The notes below the pieces were generated by a model, which saw only the letters and a program-made list of their open reading frames with translations, was not told where the DNA came from and did no database searches. From positions 1 through 38,429 of the forward strand of contig JACPID010000023.1 in the NCBI GenBank assembly GCA_016188265.1: a DNA stretch of 38,429 nucleotides. Reading direction: 5' to 3'. Each line of letters begins with the position of its first letter. Position 1 is the stretch's first letter. A program made the position numbers and the translations under genes. Below are positions 6,887 through 15,179 of the stretch, in pieces. The DNA is from Candidatus Woesearchaeota archaeon. Its GTDB lineage: Archaea; Nanobdellota; Nanobdellia; Woesearchaeales; ARS49.

Positions 6887-7286
6887 CAAAGCAATGCTGC
6901 AAGCACCAACTTTAGTTGTTTCTATGCTTGTTATTATACTTCTTTTTTCTGGATTTTTCTTAACTTTTTCACAGCTTTCAAAAAGTACTTTAGAAATTAA
7001 ATCTCAAGAACAAGACTTACAAGTTGTTAGCAAAGCATTGTCTTTATTTCAACAAAATATTGATGGCATACTTATAACAGAACTAATTATTAAGGGCAAT
7101 GTCAATGTTTTTAGCAAATTAGTAAAAGATGTTTATGGAGCAACAGCACGCTGTAGGCTTATTATTGATGGCAAAAATCTTGATGTTGGCTGCCTAGATA
7201 TTGATGAGCCTCCTGTAAAAGTAAAACTTGAAGTTCCATACATAAATGGTGAAATTTATAACATTCTTTTTGAGGTAGTTTCATGA
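6879..7286 (+). CDS. 135-aa pilin-like membrane protein
   Basis: The ATG at 6879 (MNNKAMLQAPTLVV) is preferred over the TTG at 6861, because it gives an 8-bp overlap and the NKAM signal seen in sister proteins. A hydrophobic helix spans about residues 8-30. It is followed by an amphipathic stretch rich in Gln and Ser, as in pilin alpha-1 helices, and a C-terminal beta-rich domain with CRLIIDG and VGCLDI. It overlaps both neighbours. It is probably a pseudopilin-type subunit (inference). Confidence 0.7.
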   Translation: MNNKAMLQAPTLVVSMLVIILLFSGFFLTFSQLSKSTLEIKSQEQDLQVVSKALSLFQQNIDGILITELIIKGNVNVFSKLVKDVYGATARCRLIIDGKNLDVGCLDIDEPPVKVKLEVPYINGEIYNILFEVVS

Positions 7287-8083
7287 AAATTTTTAAGTAT
7301 AAAAAAGCAATTGATGAAGGAGTGCTTACAGTTATTGTTGTAATTATTGTCCTTGTATATCTTTCAACAGTTCTTTTAGCAAAGATTAATACATTTAAGG
7401 CTGTTATTGGCGAAGAACAAATTTCTATTCTTAATGCAGCTCAAGAAGCTCAAAAAACTCAATTATTTGTTCAGCTTGCAGGAAGATATTCTGTTGCTAA
7501 AGCAATTTTAGATCTTGCAGAAAATAATGGATTTTACAAACCAATTTGCGGAAAATATAATGATATTCCTTACTGGAATAAAGTAGAAGAGCCCAAAAAA
7601 CTGTGCTTTAATAATGTATATGAATCTGTTCAGTTATTTATTTTAGAAAGATTTAATCAGCTTGCTGAAAAAAAAGGCCTTTTGAAAAACCATTATGAAC
7701 TTTTTGTAGAAGATAATCATGTTGTTGGCGTTGCTCTTAAGCCTTATACTTTGACACTTGAAAAACCAAATGGAGCATACTCAGTTCCCCTAGGCTTTGA
7801 TGTTTTAATTAAAACTCGCTTTGATTTATATGCTTCTGTTCAAAAATATTCTGAAAATTTAATTAAGTCTTGCGCTGGAACTAAATCAAGCAATGCAGAG
7901 CGTGATGAATGCATTAAAAATGTTTTTACAGAAAAACTAGAAGAACAAGGAATAAGCTTAATCTATGAACAAGCTGACAGTAATAATTTTTTATTTACTG
8001 CTATTACAAATTTTAAGCCAGCTTATTCTAATAATTTTTTAGAGTGGAAACTTGCATTATTTTTACCTGTCAAGAACCACTAG
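7283..8083 (+). CDS. 266-aa pilin-like membrane-anchored protein
   Basis: The start is fixed by a 4-bp overlap (ATGA) with the previous gene and a GAGGT site upstream. The N-terminus MKIFKYKKAIDEGVLTV places a KKA motif before a hydrophobic helix (about residues 14-34). The large exported domain holds conserved-looking Cys residues (ICGKY, KLCF, KSCAG, DECIK), compatible with two disulfides. It is the last gene of the run. No enzyme motif was found. Function unknown. Confidence 0.75.
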   Translation: MKIFKYKKAIDEGVLTVIVVIIVLVYLSTVLLAKINTFKAVIGEEQISILNAAQEAQKTQLFVQLAGRYSVAKAILDLAENNGFYKPICGKYNDIPYWNKVEEPKKLCFNNVYESVQLFILERFNQLAEKKGLLKNHYELFVEDNHVVGVALKPYTLTLEKPNGAYSVPLGFDVLIKTRFDLYASVQKYSENLIKSCAGTKSSNAERDECIKNVFTEKLEEQGISLIYEQADSNNFLFTAITNFKPAYSNNFLEWKLALFLPVKNH

Positions 8084-8245
8084 TCAATAGACCAGTGGCA
8101 TGAAACTTCGGTTTTAGCATCCAGTGGTTCACAAGAAAATGCAACACATTTTCTGTGCACAGAAAATCTTCGATTTTCTAGTGCTTGAGCACACCAAGAT
8201 TCCACTACTAAACCGCTAATGAAACACTAGTGGAATCTTAGTGTT
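8074..8245. other. Palindrome-rich intergenic region (8084-8316)
   Basis: The 233-bp gap before the RPA gene has several inverted repeats: GAACCACT 8074-8081 with AGTGGTTC 8123-8130; AGAAAATG 8134-8141 with CATTTTCT 8147-8154; AGAAAATC 8161-8168 with GATTTTCT 8172-8179; AAGATTCCACTA 8196-8207 with TAGTGGAATCTT 8228-8239. Together they could fold into a chain of hairpins in RNA. No ORF of note lies here. A terminator region, non-coding RNA or dead mobile repeat are all possible. Confidence 0.55.
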
Positions 8246-8316
8246 TAAAGGTTGTTGAATAATCTAAGTAATATACCACATAAATCCTTAAAAATAATTG
8301 ATTTTTGTAATGTTTT

Positions 8317-9309
8317 ATGCTTAAAATCCCTTTTGAAGAGTTGCTTAATAAAATATCTGAAAAATCAGGCTTGTCTCAAGAGCAAATTCTTGAAAAAGTA
8401 AATCAAAAAATGGCTCAATTATCAGGACTTATTTCTAAAGAAGGCGCTGCTACAATAATTGCAAATGAATTAAATGTAAAACTTGTTGAGCATTCTGGAA
8501 AAATTAAAGACATTTATCCTGGAATGAAAAATGTTGGATTTTTAGGAAAAATAACTCAGGTTTTTGATGTTAAAGAATTTAATAGAAGCGATGGAAGTCC
8601 TGGATCAGTTGCAAGTTTTCTTGTTGGTGATGATACTGGCATTACTAAAGTTGTTTGTTGGGGTTCACAAACAAGCATTGTAAAACAATTAAAGCAAGAT
8701 GATATTGTTCATGTTAAAGGAGCTCTTGCAAAAGAAGGGCTTAGAGGATTTTGCGAAGTTCATATTAATGAAAGGGCACACATTAGTATAAATCCAAGTG
8801 GAGAAACTGTTGAACTAAAACAACCACTACACTTAAATGTTGAGAGAAAAAAACTCGAAGAATTAAATGAAAATGATTCTAGTGTTGAAGTTTTCGGAAC
8901 TGTACGCCAAGTTTTTGATCCTACTTTTTTTGAAGTATGCTCTCAATGCGGAAAACGTATAAAAGAAGAAAATAGTGTGTTTAATTGCCTTGAACATGGC
9001 ATTGTAACTCCAGACTATGCTTATGTCCTTAATTTGTATTTAGATGATGGAACTGCAAGTGTGAGAACAGTGCTTTTTAGAGATCAAGCTAATGATTTGT
9101 TAAAAAAATCAAAAGATGAAATTCTTGCTTTTAAAGATAATCCTCAAGCATTTGAGCAGATAAAAGTAGATCTTCTAGGTGAGCAGTTTAAAGTTGTTGG
9201 CAGAGTAAAAAAAAATACTTTTATGAATAGAATAGAGCTGATTGCCCAAAAACTTTTGCCAGGAGACCCTGCAGAAGAACTTGCGCGTTTAGAAAAGGTA
9301 TTAAAATGA
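8317..9309 (+). CDS. RPA-like single-stranded DNA-binding protein
   Basis: This is a 330-aa replication protein A homologue. It coats single-stranded DNA in replication and repair. An N-terminal helical region (1-60) is followed by an OB fold (about 65-160, GFLGKITQVFDVKEF to HVKGAL), then a second OB fold (about 185-310). The second fold is interrupted by a zinc finger, CSQCGK with FNCLEHG further on (C-x2-C and C-x2-H). This layout matches archaeal RPA. A TATA-like CCTTAAAAATAATTG lies about 25 nt upstream of the ATG. The next small gene overlaps its stop by 4 bp. Confidence 0.88.
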   Translation: MLKIPFEELLNKISEKSGLSQEQILEKVNQKMAQLSGLISKEGAATIIANELNVKLVEHSGKIKDIYPGMKNVGFLGKITQVFDVKEFNRSDGSPGSVASFLVGDDTGITKVVCWGSQTSIVKQLKQDDIVHVKGALAKEGLRGFCEVHINERAHISINPSGETVELKQPLHLNVERKKLEELNENDSSVEVFGTVRQVFDPTFFEVCSQCGKRIKEENSVFNCLEHGIVTPDYAYVLNLYLDDGTASVRTVLFRDQANDLLKKSKDEILAFKDNPQAFEQIKVDLLGEQFKVVGRVKKNTFMNRIELIAQKLLPGDPAEELARLEKVLK

Positions 9310-9641
9310 TAGAAGAAAAATCAAGTAGTTCAAGTTCATCAGAAGTATCTGTATTAAATTTATTTTTAGGTGTGGCTTCTTTGGGAGCAGGTGCTTATCA
9401 TGGTTACTGCGATGCTCAGGGAATTCCATTTGAAAAAGAAAATATGGAATGGGTACTTACATATGGTCCTGCTGTAGTTAGAGGAGCTGCTGGAGCAGAA
9501 ATTTCAGCCGGATTATCTGGAGTTCTTGTAGTTGCAGGAGCTAGTGCAGGAATTTGTGGAACTGTTGGAGCAGTAAAGGGTGGAATTCAAACACTAATTG
9601 GTTACGGAATAGGTTATGTGACTGGTTATGTTACTAAATAA
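9306..9641 (+). CDS. 111-aa glycine-rich hydrophobic protein, unknown
   Basis: It starts inside the RPA stop (ATGA overlap), so it is coupled to RPA translation. A serine run near the N-terminus (residues 6-12) precedes two or three hydrophobic, Gly/Ala-rich segments (about 15-30, 60-85 and 90-108) of the glycine-zipper kind, ending in GYGIGYVTGYVTK. This suggests a small membrane protein. No family is recognised and no link to RPA function is evident beyond position. Confidence 0.6.
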   Translation: MIEEKSSSSSSSEVSVLNLFLGVASLGAGAYHGYCDAQGIPFEKENMEWVLTYGPAVVRGAAGAEISAGLSGVLVVAGASAGICGTVGAVKGGIQTLIGYGIGYVTGYVTK

Positions 9642-9777
9642 AATCTTCGGTTTTCTATAAATTTTCGAGCAACACAATTGCGAGACTATATTTTGCCCGA
9701 GATCAAATGATACGTGTCCATGCATTCACGTGCGTAATGGCGCTATTGTTCTTACGCCTGCTTGATCAAAAATCGAG
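9642..9777. other. Intergenic stretch with a UUCG-type mini-hairpin
   Basis: This is the first part of the 475-bp gap 9642-10116. Right after the stop, AAATCTTCGGTTTTC resembles the mini-hairpins at 8102-8115 and 8161-8179 and may act in 3' end formation. GCGTAA (9732-9737) and TTACGC (9752-9757) are inverted repeats. The DNA looks more GC-rich than its surroundings. No gene is seen. Confidence 0.4.
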
Positions 9778-9930
9778 ATGAGCCCTGACCAAATTCTTGA
9801 CCAACTCAAAAAAATCAAATTGACAATTCTCAAAATGCCAAATACTGAAAAGTTAGTGACCAAGCTCACAAGACTCAATGACACACAAAGAGAACTCGTA
9901 AACTTGTTCAGTCGCCGACGATACACTTAA
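9778..9930 (+). CDS. Possible 50-aa helical protein in a long gap
   Basis: An ATG-started ORF encodes MSPDQILDQLKKIK and continues as a charged, Leu/Lys-rich helix ending in SRRRYT. The composition looks protein-like (regular Leu and Ile spacing, coiled-coil potential) and there is an in-frame stop shortly upstream. No promoter or good ribosome binding site is evident, and the base composition differs from neighbouring genes. It could be a small real gene or the remnant of a transferred one. The 186 bases after it, up to the signal peptidase gene, hold only the promoter described separately. Confidence 0.35.
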   Translation: MSPDQILDQLKKIKLTILKMPNTEKLVTKLTRLNDTQRELVNLFSRRRYT

Positions 9931-10061
9931 GAAAAACACCAGTTGGGTACTACTACTTCTCTATTTCAAAATATATCATTCTCCGACGACAAAATTCAAG
10001 AAATTTTTACGAACTCTTGCTAACTTGTAAACTCAGGTTCTAATTAATCACGTAGTTACTT

Positions 10062-10095
10062 AAAAGTAGTACTTTTACCGTAATATTTATAAAGG
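10062..10095 (+). promoter_or_regulatory. Palindrome and TATA box before the signal peptidase gene
   Basis: AAAAGTA (10062-10068) and TACTTTT (10070-10076) form a near-perfect palindrome just upstream of a TATA-like TAATATTTATAAAGG (10081-10095). The box lies about 29 nt before the ATG at 10117. The palindrome is well placed for a regulator acting at the BRE/TATA element. Confidence 0.5.
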
Positions 10096-10116
10096 CTTAT
10101 TGTTATTTACTACTCT

Positions 10117-10638
10117 ATGGGGGTTATTAAACTAATATCAGGGGTTATGCTATTATTAGCTGTATTCATAACTGGAATTGTAGCTGCACCATACTTTTCA
10201 GAATACTCTAATAAAACAACACCCAAATACCAAACTATTAATTTCGAAGAGCCAAAAATAAACGGCTTAGAACATCCTTCTCCAAAAGACCGTATTAAAG
10301 AAGACCAAATAAAAGTTTATAATGACAGAATAGTAATATATGCAAAAGATCCATTGTGGGCTAAATTCACTGATACTAATAGCATGGATCCTGTTTTTGA
10401 TGCTGGATCAAATGCCTTGCAATTAAAACCATCTTCTGAAACAGATATTGAAATTGGAGATATCATATCATATGAAAATGAGTACAGTGACAGCATTATT
10501 ATTCACAGAATTATTAATATTGGCTATGATGAAACTGGCTGGTATGCAATTGCAAAAGGAGATAATAATTCAGCTGCAGATCCTGGAAAAATAAGATTCA
10601 ACCAAATTAAAAAAGTATTATTCGGCATAATATACTAA
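10117..10638 (+). CDS. Signal peptidase I, archaeal (Ser/His) type
   Basis: This is a 173-aa membrane protease of the S26B family, which removes signal peptides from exported proteins. One N-terminal transmembrane helix spans about residues 4-24. The catalytic Ser is in TNSMDPVF (Ser89). The general base is His130 in IIIHRIINI, where bacterial enzymes have Lys, and Asp149 lies in KGDNNSAADPG. These three motifs fit the archaeal/ER-type enzyme. The histidine kinase gene starts 2 nt after its stop, so the two are probably co-transcribed. The upstream palindrome suggests regulated expression. Confidence 0.88.
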   Translation: MGVIKLISGVMLLLAVFITGIVAAPYFSEYSNKTTPKYQTINFEEPKINGLEHPSPKDRIKEDQIKVYNDRIVIYAKDPLWAKFTDTNSMDPVFDAGSNALQLKPSSETDIEIGDIISYENEYSDSIIIHRIINIGYDETGWYAIAKGDNNSAADPGKIRFNQIKKVLFGIIY

Positions 10639-10640
10639 TA

Positions 10641-11723
10641 ATGAAAAAAACACGTAAAAATAATACTGCATCTAAAGGATTAATTTCAATAGTTGAAAAA
10701 TTAACCAGTGTAAGATCAGAAATTCACAACAAATTATGTGAAGAATTACTTGCTGACTGGAAAAGAAATAATGATTTAACCTCAATATTATTACATGATA
10801 TGCGCTCACAAATCACAGTTATAAATTTAGGCTGTGAAACTTATTTATATGAATTAGAAAACAATGCTGAAACAAATTATTTAAGAAAAATAAGAAACTT
10901 AGGAAACAGTTTTTCAAACTTAATGAATATACTAACAGATGCTATAAGTAAATATCCATTAAATGAAGAATTAAAACAATTTGCAGAAAAAACTGAAAAT
11001 TTCAATTATAACTCAATTGAATCAATTAATAATATTAAAAATAAAAACAAAAAATTTCTATCAAGCATACTAAACTGCACTGTTCATTCAGCAAAAATTT
11101 ATTTAAATGATATCAGATCTTCTTTCAACACCTTTGAAAAATCTATACAAAATTCAAACCATAATAACTCAGAATTAATTTCAATGATTAAAAAAGAAAT
11201 TGATAAAGAATTTTCTATACATAATATATGTGAATTTAAACAAAAAATTACTTCAAACCATTTAAACCTAGCAGGTGAAATTAAAAAAGCATATAAAGAA
11301 TTAGAACTGCTTTCAAATATTAAAAAATCAAACTTGATTTGTATTTTACCTGAAAATATCTTAGTTGATGTTAATGGCTTTATTTTACAAAGAACATTAC
11401 TAAACCTATTTTCTAATGCGCTAAAATATAGTTATGAAAAAACAGACATTGAAGTAACTGGAAAAAAATTAGATAACAATACTTATGAATTATTAATAAA
11501 AAATCAAGGCATTGGAATTCCAGAAAAAGACAGAAATAAATTAATTGAACAGCCTATACAAGCAAGCAACAACCCTTACAAACATGATATTTCCAAATCA
11601 AAAGGCATAGGATTAAACAAGCTTTCACAATTATGGGAACCGTATGGTAAAATCTTTCTCAAAGAATCAGAAGAAAATAAATATGCGATTTTTGGAATAA
11701 CCATCCCATTAAAGAAATATTAA
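10641..11723 (+). CDS. Orphan soluble histidine kinase-like protein
   Basis: The 360-aa protein has no transmembrane segment and no recognisable sensor domain. SILLHDMRSQITVI (His52) looks like the H-box of a HisKA domain. It is followed by a long, Asn/Lys-rich helical region and a C-terminal HATPase_c domain with N-box NLFSNALKYS (about 254-263), G1 NQGIGIP (about 288-294) and G2 KGIGLNKL (about 320-327). No response regulator lies in the window. Histidine kinases are uncommon in small DPANN genomes. It directly follows the signal peptidase gene. Bacterial origin is possible but not shown. Confidence 0.75.
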   Translation: MKKTRKNNTASKGLISIVEKLTSVRSEIHNKLCEELLADWKRNNDLTSILLHDMRSQITVINLGCETYLYELENNAETNYLRKIRNLGNSFSNLMNILTDAISKYPLNEELKQFAEKTENFNYNSIESINNIKNKNKKFLSSILNCTVHSAKIYLNDIRSSFNTFEKSIQNSNHNNSELISMIKKEIDKEFSIHNICEFKQKITSNHLNLAGEIKKAYKELELLSNIKKSNLICILPENILVDVNGFILQRTLLNLFSNALKYSYEKTDIEVTGKKLDNNTYELLIKNQGIGIPEKDRNKLIEQPIQASNNPYKHDISKSKGIGLNKLSQLWEPYGKIFLKESEENKYAIFGITIPLKKY

Positions 11724-11761
11724 AGATAACTTTATTTAGAATAAAACACTAATATATTATT

Positions 11762-12235
11762 ATGCTTGCTAGAACTCATCTTGCATTTGCTTTATTACTA
11801 GGAGTGTTCATATTCCCAGGGCTTAATTTTAATTCATTAATAGAATATACTACATTCTACTTATTGCTTGCTTTTGCTGTTTTCTTGCCTGATATCGACC
11901 ATCCAAATTCTAAAATAAACACAAAACTTCCTTTTTTAAAAATAGCCTCATTATTTTTTTCACACAGAGGATTTTTACACTCTATTTTTGCTCCTATTTT
12001 AATCGGAGGAATAGCATACATTAATGCTGGTTTATTATTTGCCCTCCCGATCTTTTTAGGATATTTTGCACACTTACTTGCAGACGCAATAACCATCAAT
12101 GGAATTGCTCCTTTTTACCCAATAATAAAATTTAAATTCAAAGGACCTGTACGTACCGGACACAATTTAGAATTTTTTTTATTTTATATCACAATTGGCT
12201 TAACTGTATTTAGAATATACTTTTTGATTTTTTAG
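11762..12235 (+). CDS. YdjM/DUF457-family membrane-bound metal-dependent hydrolase
   Basis: This 157-aa protein has four or so hydrophobic segments and the family's His/Asp pattern: ARTHLAFAL at the N-terminus, LPDIDHPNSKI (about 42-53) and SHRGFLHSIFAP (about 67-78), then HLLADAIT. These residues are thought to bind a metal at the membrane surface. The substrate is not known; in Escherichia coli the homologue YdjM belongs to the LexA regulon. It stands alone between the kinase and a convergent gene. A TATA-like CTTTATTTA lies about 30 nt upstream. Confidence 0.8.
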   Translation: MLARTHLAFALLLGVFIFPGLNFNSLIEYTTFYLLLAFAVFLPDIDHPNSKINTKLPFLKIASLFFSHRGFLHSIFAPILIGGIAYINAGLLFALPIFLGYFAHLLADAITINGIAPFYPIIKFKFKGPVRTGHNLEFFLFYITIGLTVFRIYFLIF

Positions 12236-12244
12236 AAAAAAACA

Positions 12245-13516
12245 TTAATAAAGTGATAAAGATAATAATCTTAAACGAATTGCCCTGCTCTCAAGCGATT
12301 CATCATCATTTAATCCATCAAATAATAAAAATACAGGCAACGGAGATTGCTGTGAATGCTTTAGAAAAACCAGTGTTTGCACCTGAAGCCTATGCAATGC
12401 CCTCCAAAGTTTTGAATGCTTAAGCGCAAACTCAATAGAAAGCTCAATTGGCGATGCATTTTCACCAAGCAAGCTACCAAAATCAGTTAATTCAAACAAT
12501 TCATAAGAATAATCTGTGTTAATAACTTTAAATAATTCATACTCAAAAGACAAAGGCATTTCAGGATTTTTCCCATTTATTAATAATCGCAGTTTTTCAA
12601 CATGTTCTTCAAGTGTTATTGCTCCATCATAAAACATCACTCCATTTTGCTTGTTTTTTTGTATATACTCATACTCTTCAGCAGCACTGCGTAAAAAACC
12701 ACCTATAAATCCAAGATTCACTGTATCATAAATTATATCAAAGGTTTTTGCAGAAAGCCAATCAACACAACGATCCTCAAGACATGCAACCAAAATCAAC
12801 TTTTCACCATCACGCTCATTAAACTTTGCACGACGCTCCATAACATCAATAATATAATCTTTTTCAAGATTCTTCAGATCTTTCACAACATTGATTTGAG
12901 GAAGTAAGATTTTTTGCACATCACTTCTATAATTCATAAGAAGCCTATCTTTAGCAACATGATATTCTAGAGATTTATTAATATACAATGATGATGTAAA
13001 AATAGATATAAAAAGTACTGCCAAAACCAACCATACTAAACTTTTTATTAAAGAATGCCACGCACCCTTTTTACAATCATGAACAGCATATTTAAACAAC
13101 ACTCTTTCATAATGCATAATTGAAAGAAAAAAAACAAACAACACAGGAAAAATTGTTAAAAAAAGAACAACCAAACTTAAATGAAACCAAGGCATTAAAG
13201 TAAAAATAACATAAGGCCAAATCCAGGCAAATATTAATGTAATTGTTGAAGAAACAGCCACAATATAAAAAAACTTATAAAACAAGCCCCATGTTTTTTT
13301 ATCAAACATTACTGCTTTTCTTTCATGAAGTGCACAAATAATTGATATCACACCAAAAATAAGAACACCCAACAATACTGTTTTCCAAATACTAAAAAAC
13401 AAAAAACATAAAACAATAAAGCTTAATACAATTCCTAAAATAAGTTTTTTTTCACTTCCTAATCTAACATGCTTAAGCAAGAGCTTACGCTTGCTTTTCA
13501 CCCCTTTTTTTACCAT
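12245..13516 (-). CDS. Polytopic membrane protein with soluble C-terminal domain, unknown
   Basis: The 423-aa protein begins with a Lys/Arg-rich segment, then about five hydrophobic helices within residues 25-185 (two tight pairs, then one near 160-182). A soluble ~240-residue domain of mixed charge follows, with CLEDRCVDW near the middle. No catalytic motif is recognised. It faces the 91-aa/radA group across a 156-bp divergent gap and converges on the YdjM-like gene with 9 bp between stops. Function unknown. Confidence 0.7.
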   Translation of the reverse strand: MVKKGVKSKRKLLLKHVRLGSEKKLILGIVLSFIVLCFLFFSIWKTVLLGVLIFGVISIICALHERKAVMFDKKTWGLFYKFFYIVAVSSTITLIFAWIWPYVIFTLMPWFHLSLVVLFLTIFPVLFVFFLSIMHYERVLFKYAVHDCKKGAWHSLIKSLVWLVLAVLFISIFTSSLYINKSLEYHVAKDRLLMNYRSDVQKILLPQINVVKDLKNLEKDYIIDVMERRAKFNERDGEKLILVACLEDRCVDWLSAKTFDIIYDTVNLGFIGGFLRSAAEEYEYIQKNKQNGVMFYDGAITLEEHVEKLRLLINGKNPEMPLSFEYELFKVINTDYSYELFELTDFGSLLGENASPIELSIEFALKHSKLWRALHRLQVQTLVFLKHSQQSPLPVFLLFDGLNDDESLESRAIRLRLLSLSLY

Positions 13517-13672
13517 ATTACTAACATTAAAATAAAAGGAATTTATAATATTTTTGTTTTACACTGAAACAAACCACTGGACACTGGACACATGTGCGTG
13601 TGAAGTATTTAAACAAACCTCACTTTAAAGATCTTACTCAGGAGAAAAAAACAAAAATGGTGAGAAAAAAAA

Positions 13673-13948
13673 ATGGAACAAGCAAACCTTGAAGAAAAAA
13701 AACCAGAAAAAAAATACCGCACAGGAGCAATATCTGCAACAATATGGAAAAACCAACAATTAAAAGATGGAAAAGCATTCTCTTTCCATTCAATAAGCAT
13801 AGAACGCAGCTTTAAAAACAAAGAAGGAGAATGGCAAAGCACCAACTCTTTCAAAGCAACAGACCTACCTAAAGTCGCACTCCTAGTTGACGAAGCATAC
13901 AAATACGTACTCCTTCAAAACCCAACAACAAACCCCATTCAAGAATGA
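13673..13948 (+). CDS. 91-aa conserved small protein upstream of radA
   Basis: The compact protein has KYRTGAISATIWKNQQ, then FSFHSISIERSFKNKEGEWQ and a C-terminal helix DLPKVALLVDEAYKYVLL. The alternation of short beta strands with a last helix resembles small nucleic-acid-binding proteins. This is a guess from shape, not a family match. The promoter region 13596-13612 has AGTATTTAAAC. A short upstream frame at 13657-13692 with its own AGGAG site overlaps the start. Position 77 bp before radA suggests a role in DNA recombination or repair (inference). Confidence 0.7.
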   Translation: MEQANLEEKKPEKKYRTGAISATIWKNQQLKDGKAFSFHSISIERSFKNKEGEWQSTNSFKATDLPKVALLVDEAYKYVLLQNPTTNPIQE

Positions 13949-13995
13949 ACTTAATCCTTCTTCATAACAATTACAACCTAGAAATAATTATAAAA

Positions 13996-14025
13996 ATGAA
14001 AAACCAAATAGTACAAGAACTATAA
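13996..14025 (+). other. Possible 9-codon leader ORF coupled to radA
   Basis: ATG at 13996 opens a nine-residue frame (MKNQIVQEL) whose TAA shares its last base with the radA ATG (TAATG at 14023-14027). Such a junction can permit re-initiation. It could also be chance in AT-rich DNA. Confidence 0.3.
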
Positions 14026-15065
14026 TGGTTGATCATAAAAAAAAAACTCAAAAAGAGGAAAATGAAATGGAACAAGAACTAGAACAACCAGAAGAAACAA
14101 CAGAAAACAGCACAAATAAAAAAATACAATCAATCTCAGATCTTCCAGGCATAGGAGCAGCAACTATTGAAAAACTTGAAAAATCAGGCTTCACAGACCT
14201 TATGAGCATCGCAGTTGCAACACCAGGAGAATTAGTTGGCGCCACAGAAATGAGCGAAGCAACTGCAAAAAAAGTCATAAGCATTGCTAGATCCAATCTT
14301 GAAATGAATTTTGAAAGTGGCGAAGAAATACTAAGAAAACGAGAAAGCATTAACAAAATAACAACAGGCAGCAAAGAACTTGACAAACTATTAGGCGGCG
14401 GTTTTGAAACAGCAGCAATAACAGAATGCTTTGGACAATACGGAAGCGGCAAATCACAAATAGCACACGTATTATCTGTAAGATGCCAACTACCCACAGA
14501 AAAAGGCGGTGCTGGAGGAATGGTAGTTTTTATTGATACTGAAAACACATTTCGCCCAGAAAGAATTGTTCAAATATCCAAAGGACTAAACCTAGACCAA
14601 GAACAAGTTTTAAAAAACATAAAAGTAGCAAGAGCATTTAACAGCGACCACCAAATGCTTTTAGCAGAAAAAGTTGAAGACCTAATAAAAAAACAAAAAC
14701 TACCAATAAAACTATTAATTGTTGACTCTTTAACAGCTCATTTTAGAGCAGAATTTATTGGAAGAGGCACACTTGCAGAAAGACAACAAAAAATTAACAA
14801 ACACATGCACACATTAATGAAACTAGCAGATAAATACAATTTTGCAGTATACGTAACAAACCAAGTTATGTCAAAACCAGATGTTTTTTTCGGAGACCCA
14901 ACAGAAGCAATAGGAGGACATATTGTAGCACACAACAGCACTTACAGAATATACCTCCGCAGAGGCAAAAAAGGAAGCCGTGTTGCAAAAATGGTTGACA
15001 GCCCAAACATGCCAGAATCAGAAGCAATATTCTTTGTTGAAGAAAAAGGAATAAAAGACGCTTAA
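14025..15065 (+). CDS. radA: DNA repair and recombination protein RadA
   Basis: This is a 346-aa archaeal RecA/Rad51 recombinase, which forms filaments on single-stranded DNA and carries out strand exchange. An N-terminal charged extension (1-32) is followed by a helix-hairpin-helix domain ([15 protein letters not shown], about 36-92). The ATPase core has Walker A GQYGSGKS (137-144; the usual form is GEFGSGKT), Walker B LLIVDSL (about 229-235) and the L2 region [18 protein letters not shown]. The length is slightly above typical because of the acidic N-terminal tail. An alternative ATG at codon 15 is possible. It is likely to work with the RPA encoded at 8317. Confidence 0.95.
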   Translation: MVDHKKKTQKEENEMEQELEQPEETTENSTNKKIQSISDLPGIGAATIEKLEKSGFTDLMSIAVATPGELVGATEMSEATAKKVISIARSNLEMNFESGEEILRKRESINKITTGSKELDKLLGGGFETAAITECFGQYGSGKSQIAHVLSVRCQLPTEKGGAGGMVVFIDTENTFRPERIVQISKGLNLDQEQVLKNIKVARAFNSDHQMLLAEKVEDLIKKQKLPIKLLIVDSLTAHFRAEFIGRGTLAERQQKINKHMHTLMKLADKYNFAVYVTNQVMSKPDVFFGDPTEAIGGHIVAHNSTYRIYLRRGKKGSRVAKMVDSPNMPESEAIFFVEEKGIKDA

Positions 15066-15123
15066 CAATCAAATATAAAAGCACATACATTTAAATACAA
15101 GTAATAATTACAACCAATCACGC

Positions 15124-15142
15124 ATGTAGAAATTCTCTACAT
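15124..15142 (+). promoter_or_regulatory. Hairpin in the leader of the TRAM gene
   Basis: ATGTAGA (15124-15130) and TCTACAT (15136-15142) form a 7-bp stem with a 5-nt loop. It lies between a TATA-like ATTTAAATAC (near 15090) and the ribosome binding site at 15163-15170. Possible leader control or RNA stability element. Confidence 0.35.
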
Positions 15143-15179
15143 ACAAAATAAAATATGAATAGCGAGGGTGATTAAATAT

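Noticed and set aside
9726-9926. 66-aa minus-strand frame in the long gap
   Set aside because: It is nearly coextensive with the better-looking + strand 50-aa frame and starts without a ribosome binding site; neither is strong, and this one is weaker.
14048-14548. 166-aa minus-strand open frame opposite radA
   Set aside because: It lies fully antisense to a well-supported RadA, and its product is a Ser/Pro-rich low-complexity sequence with no domain features.
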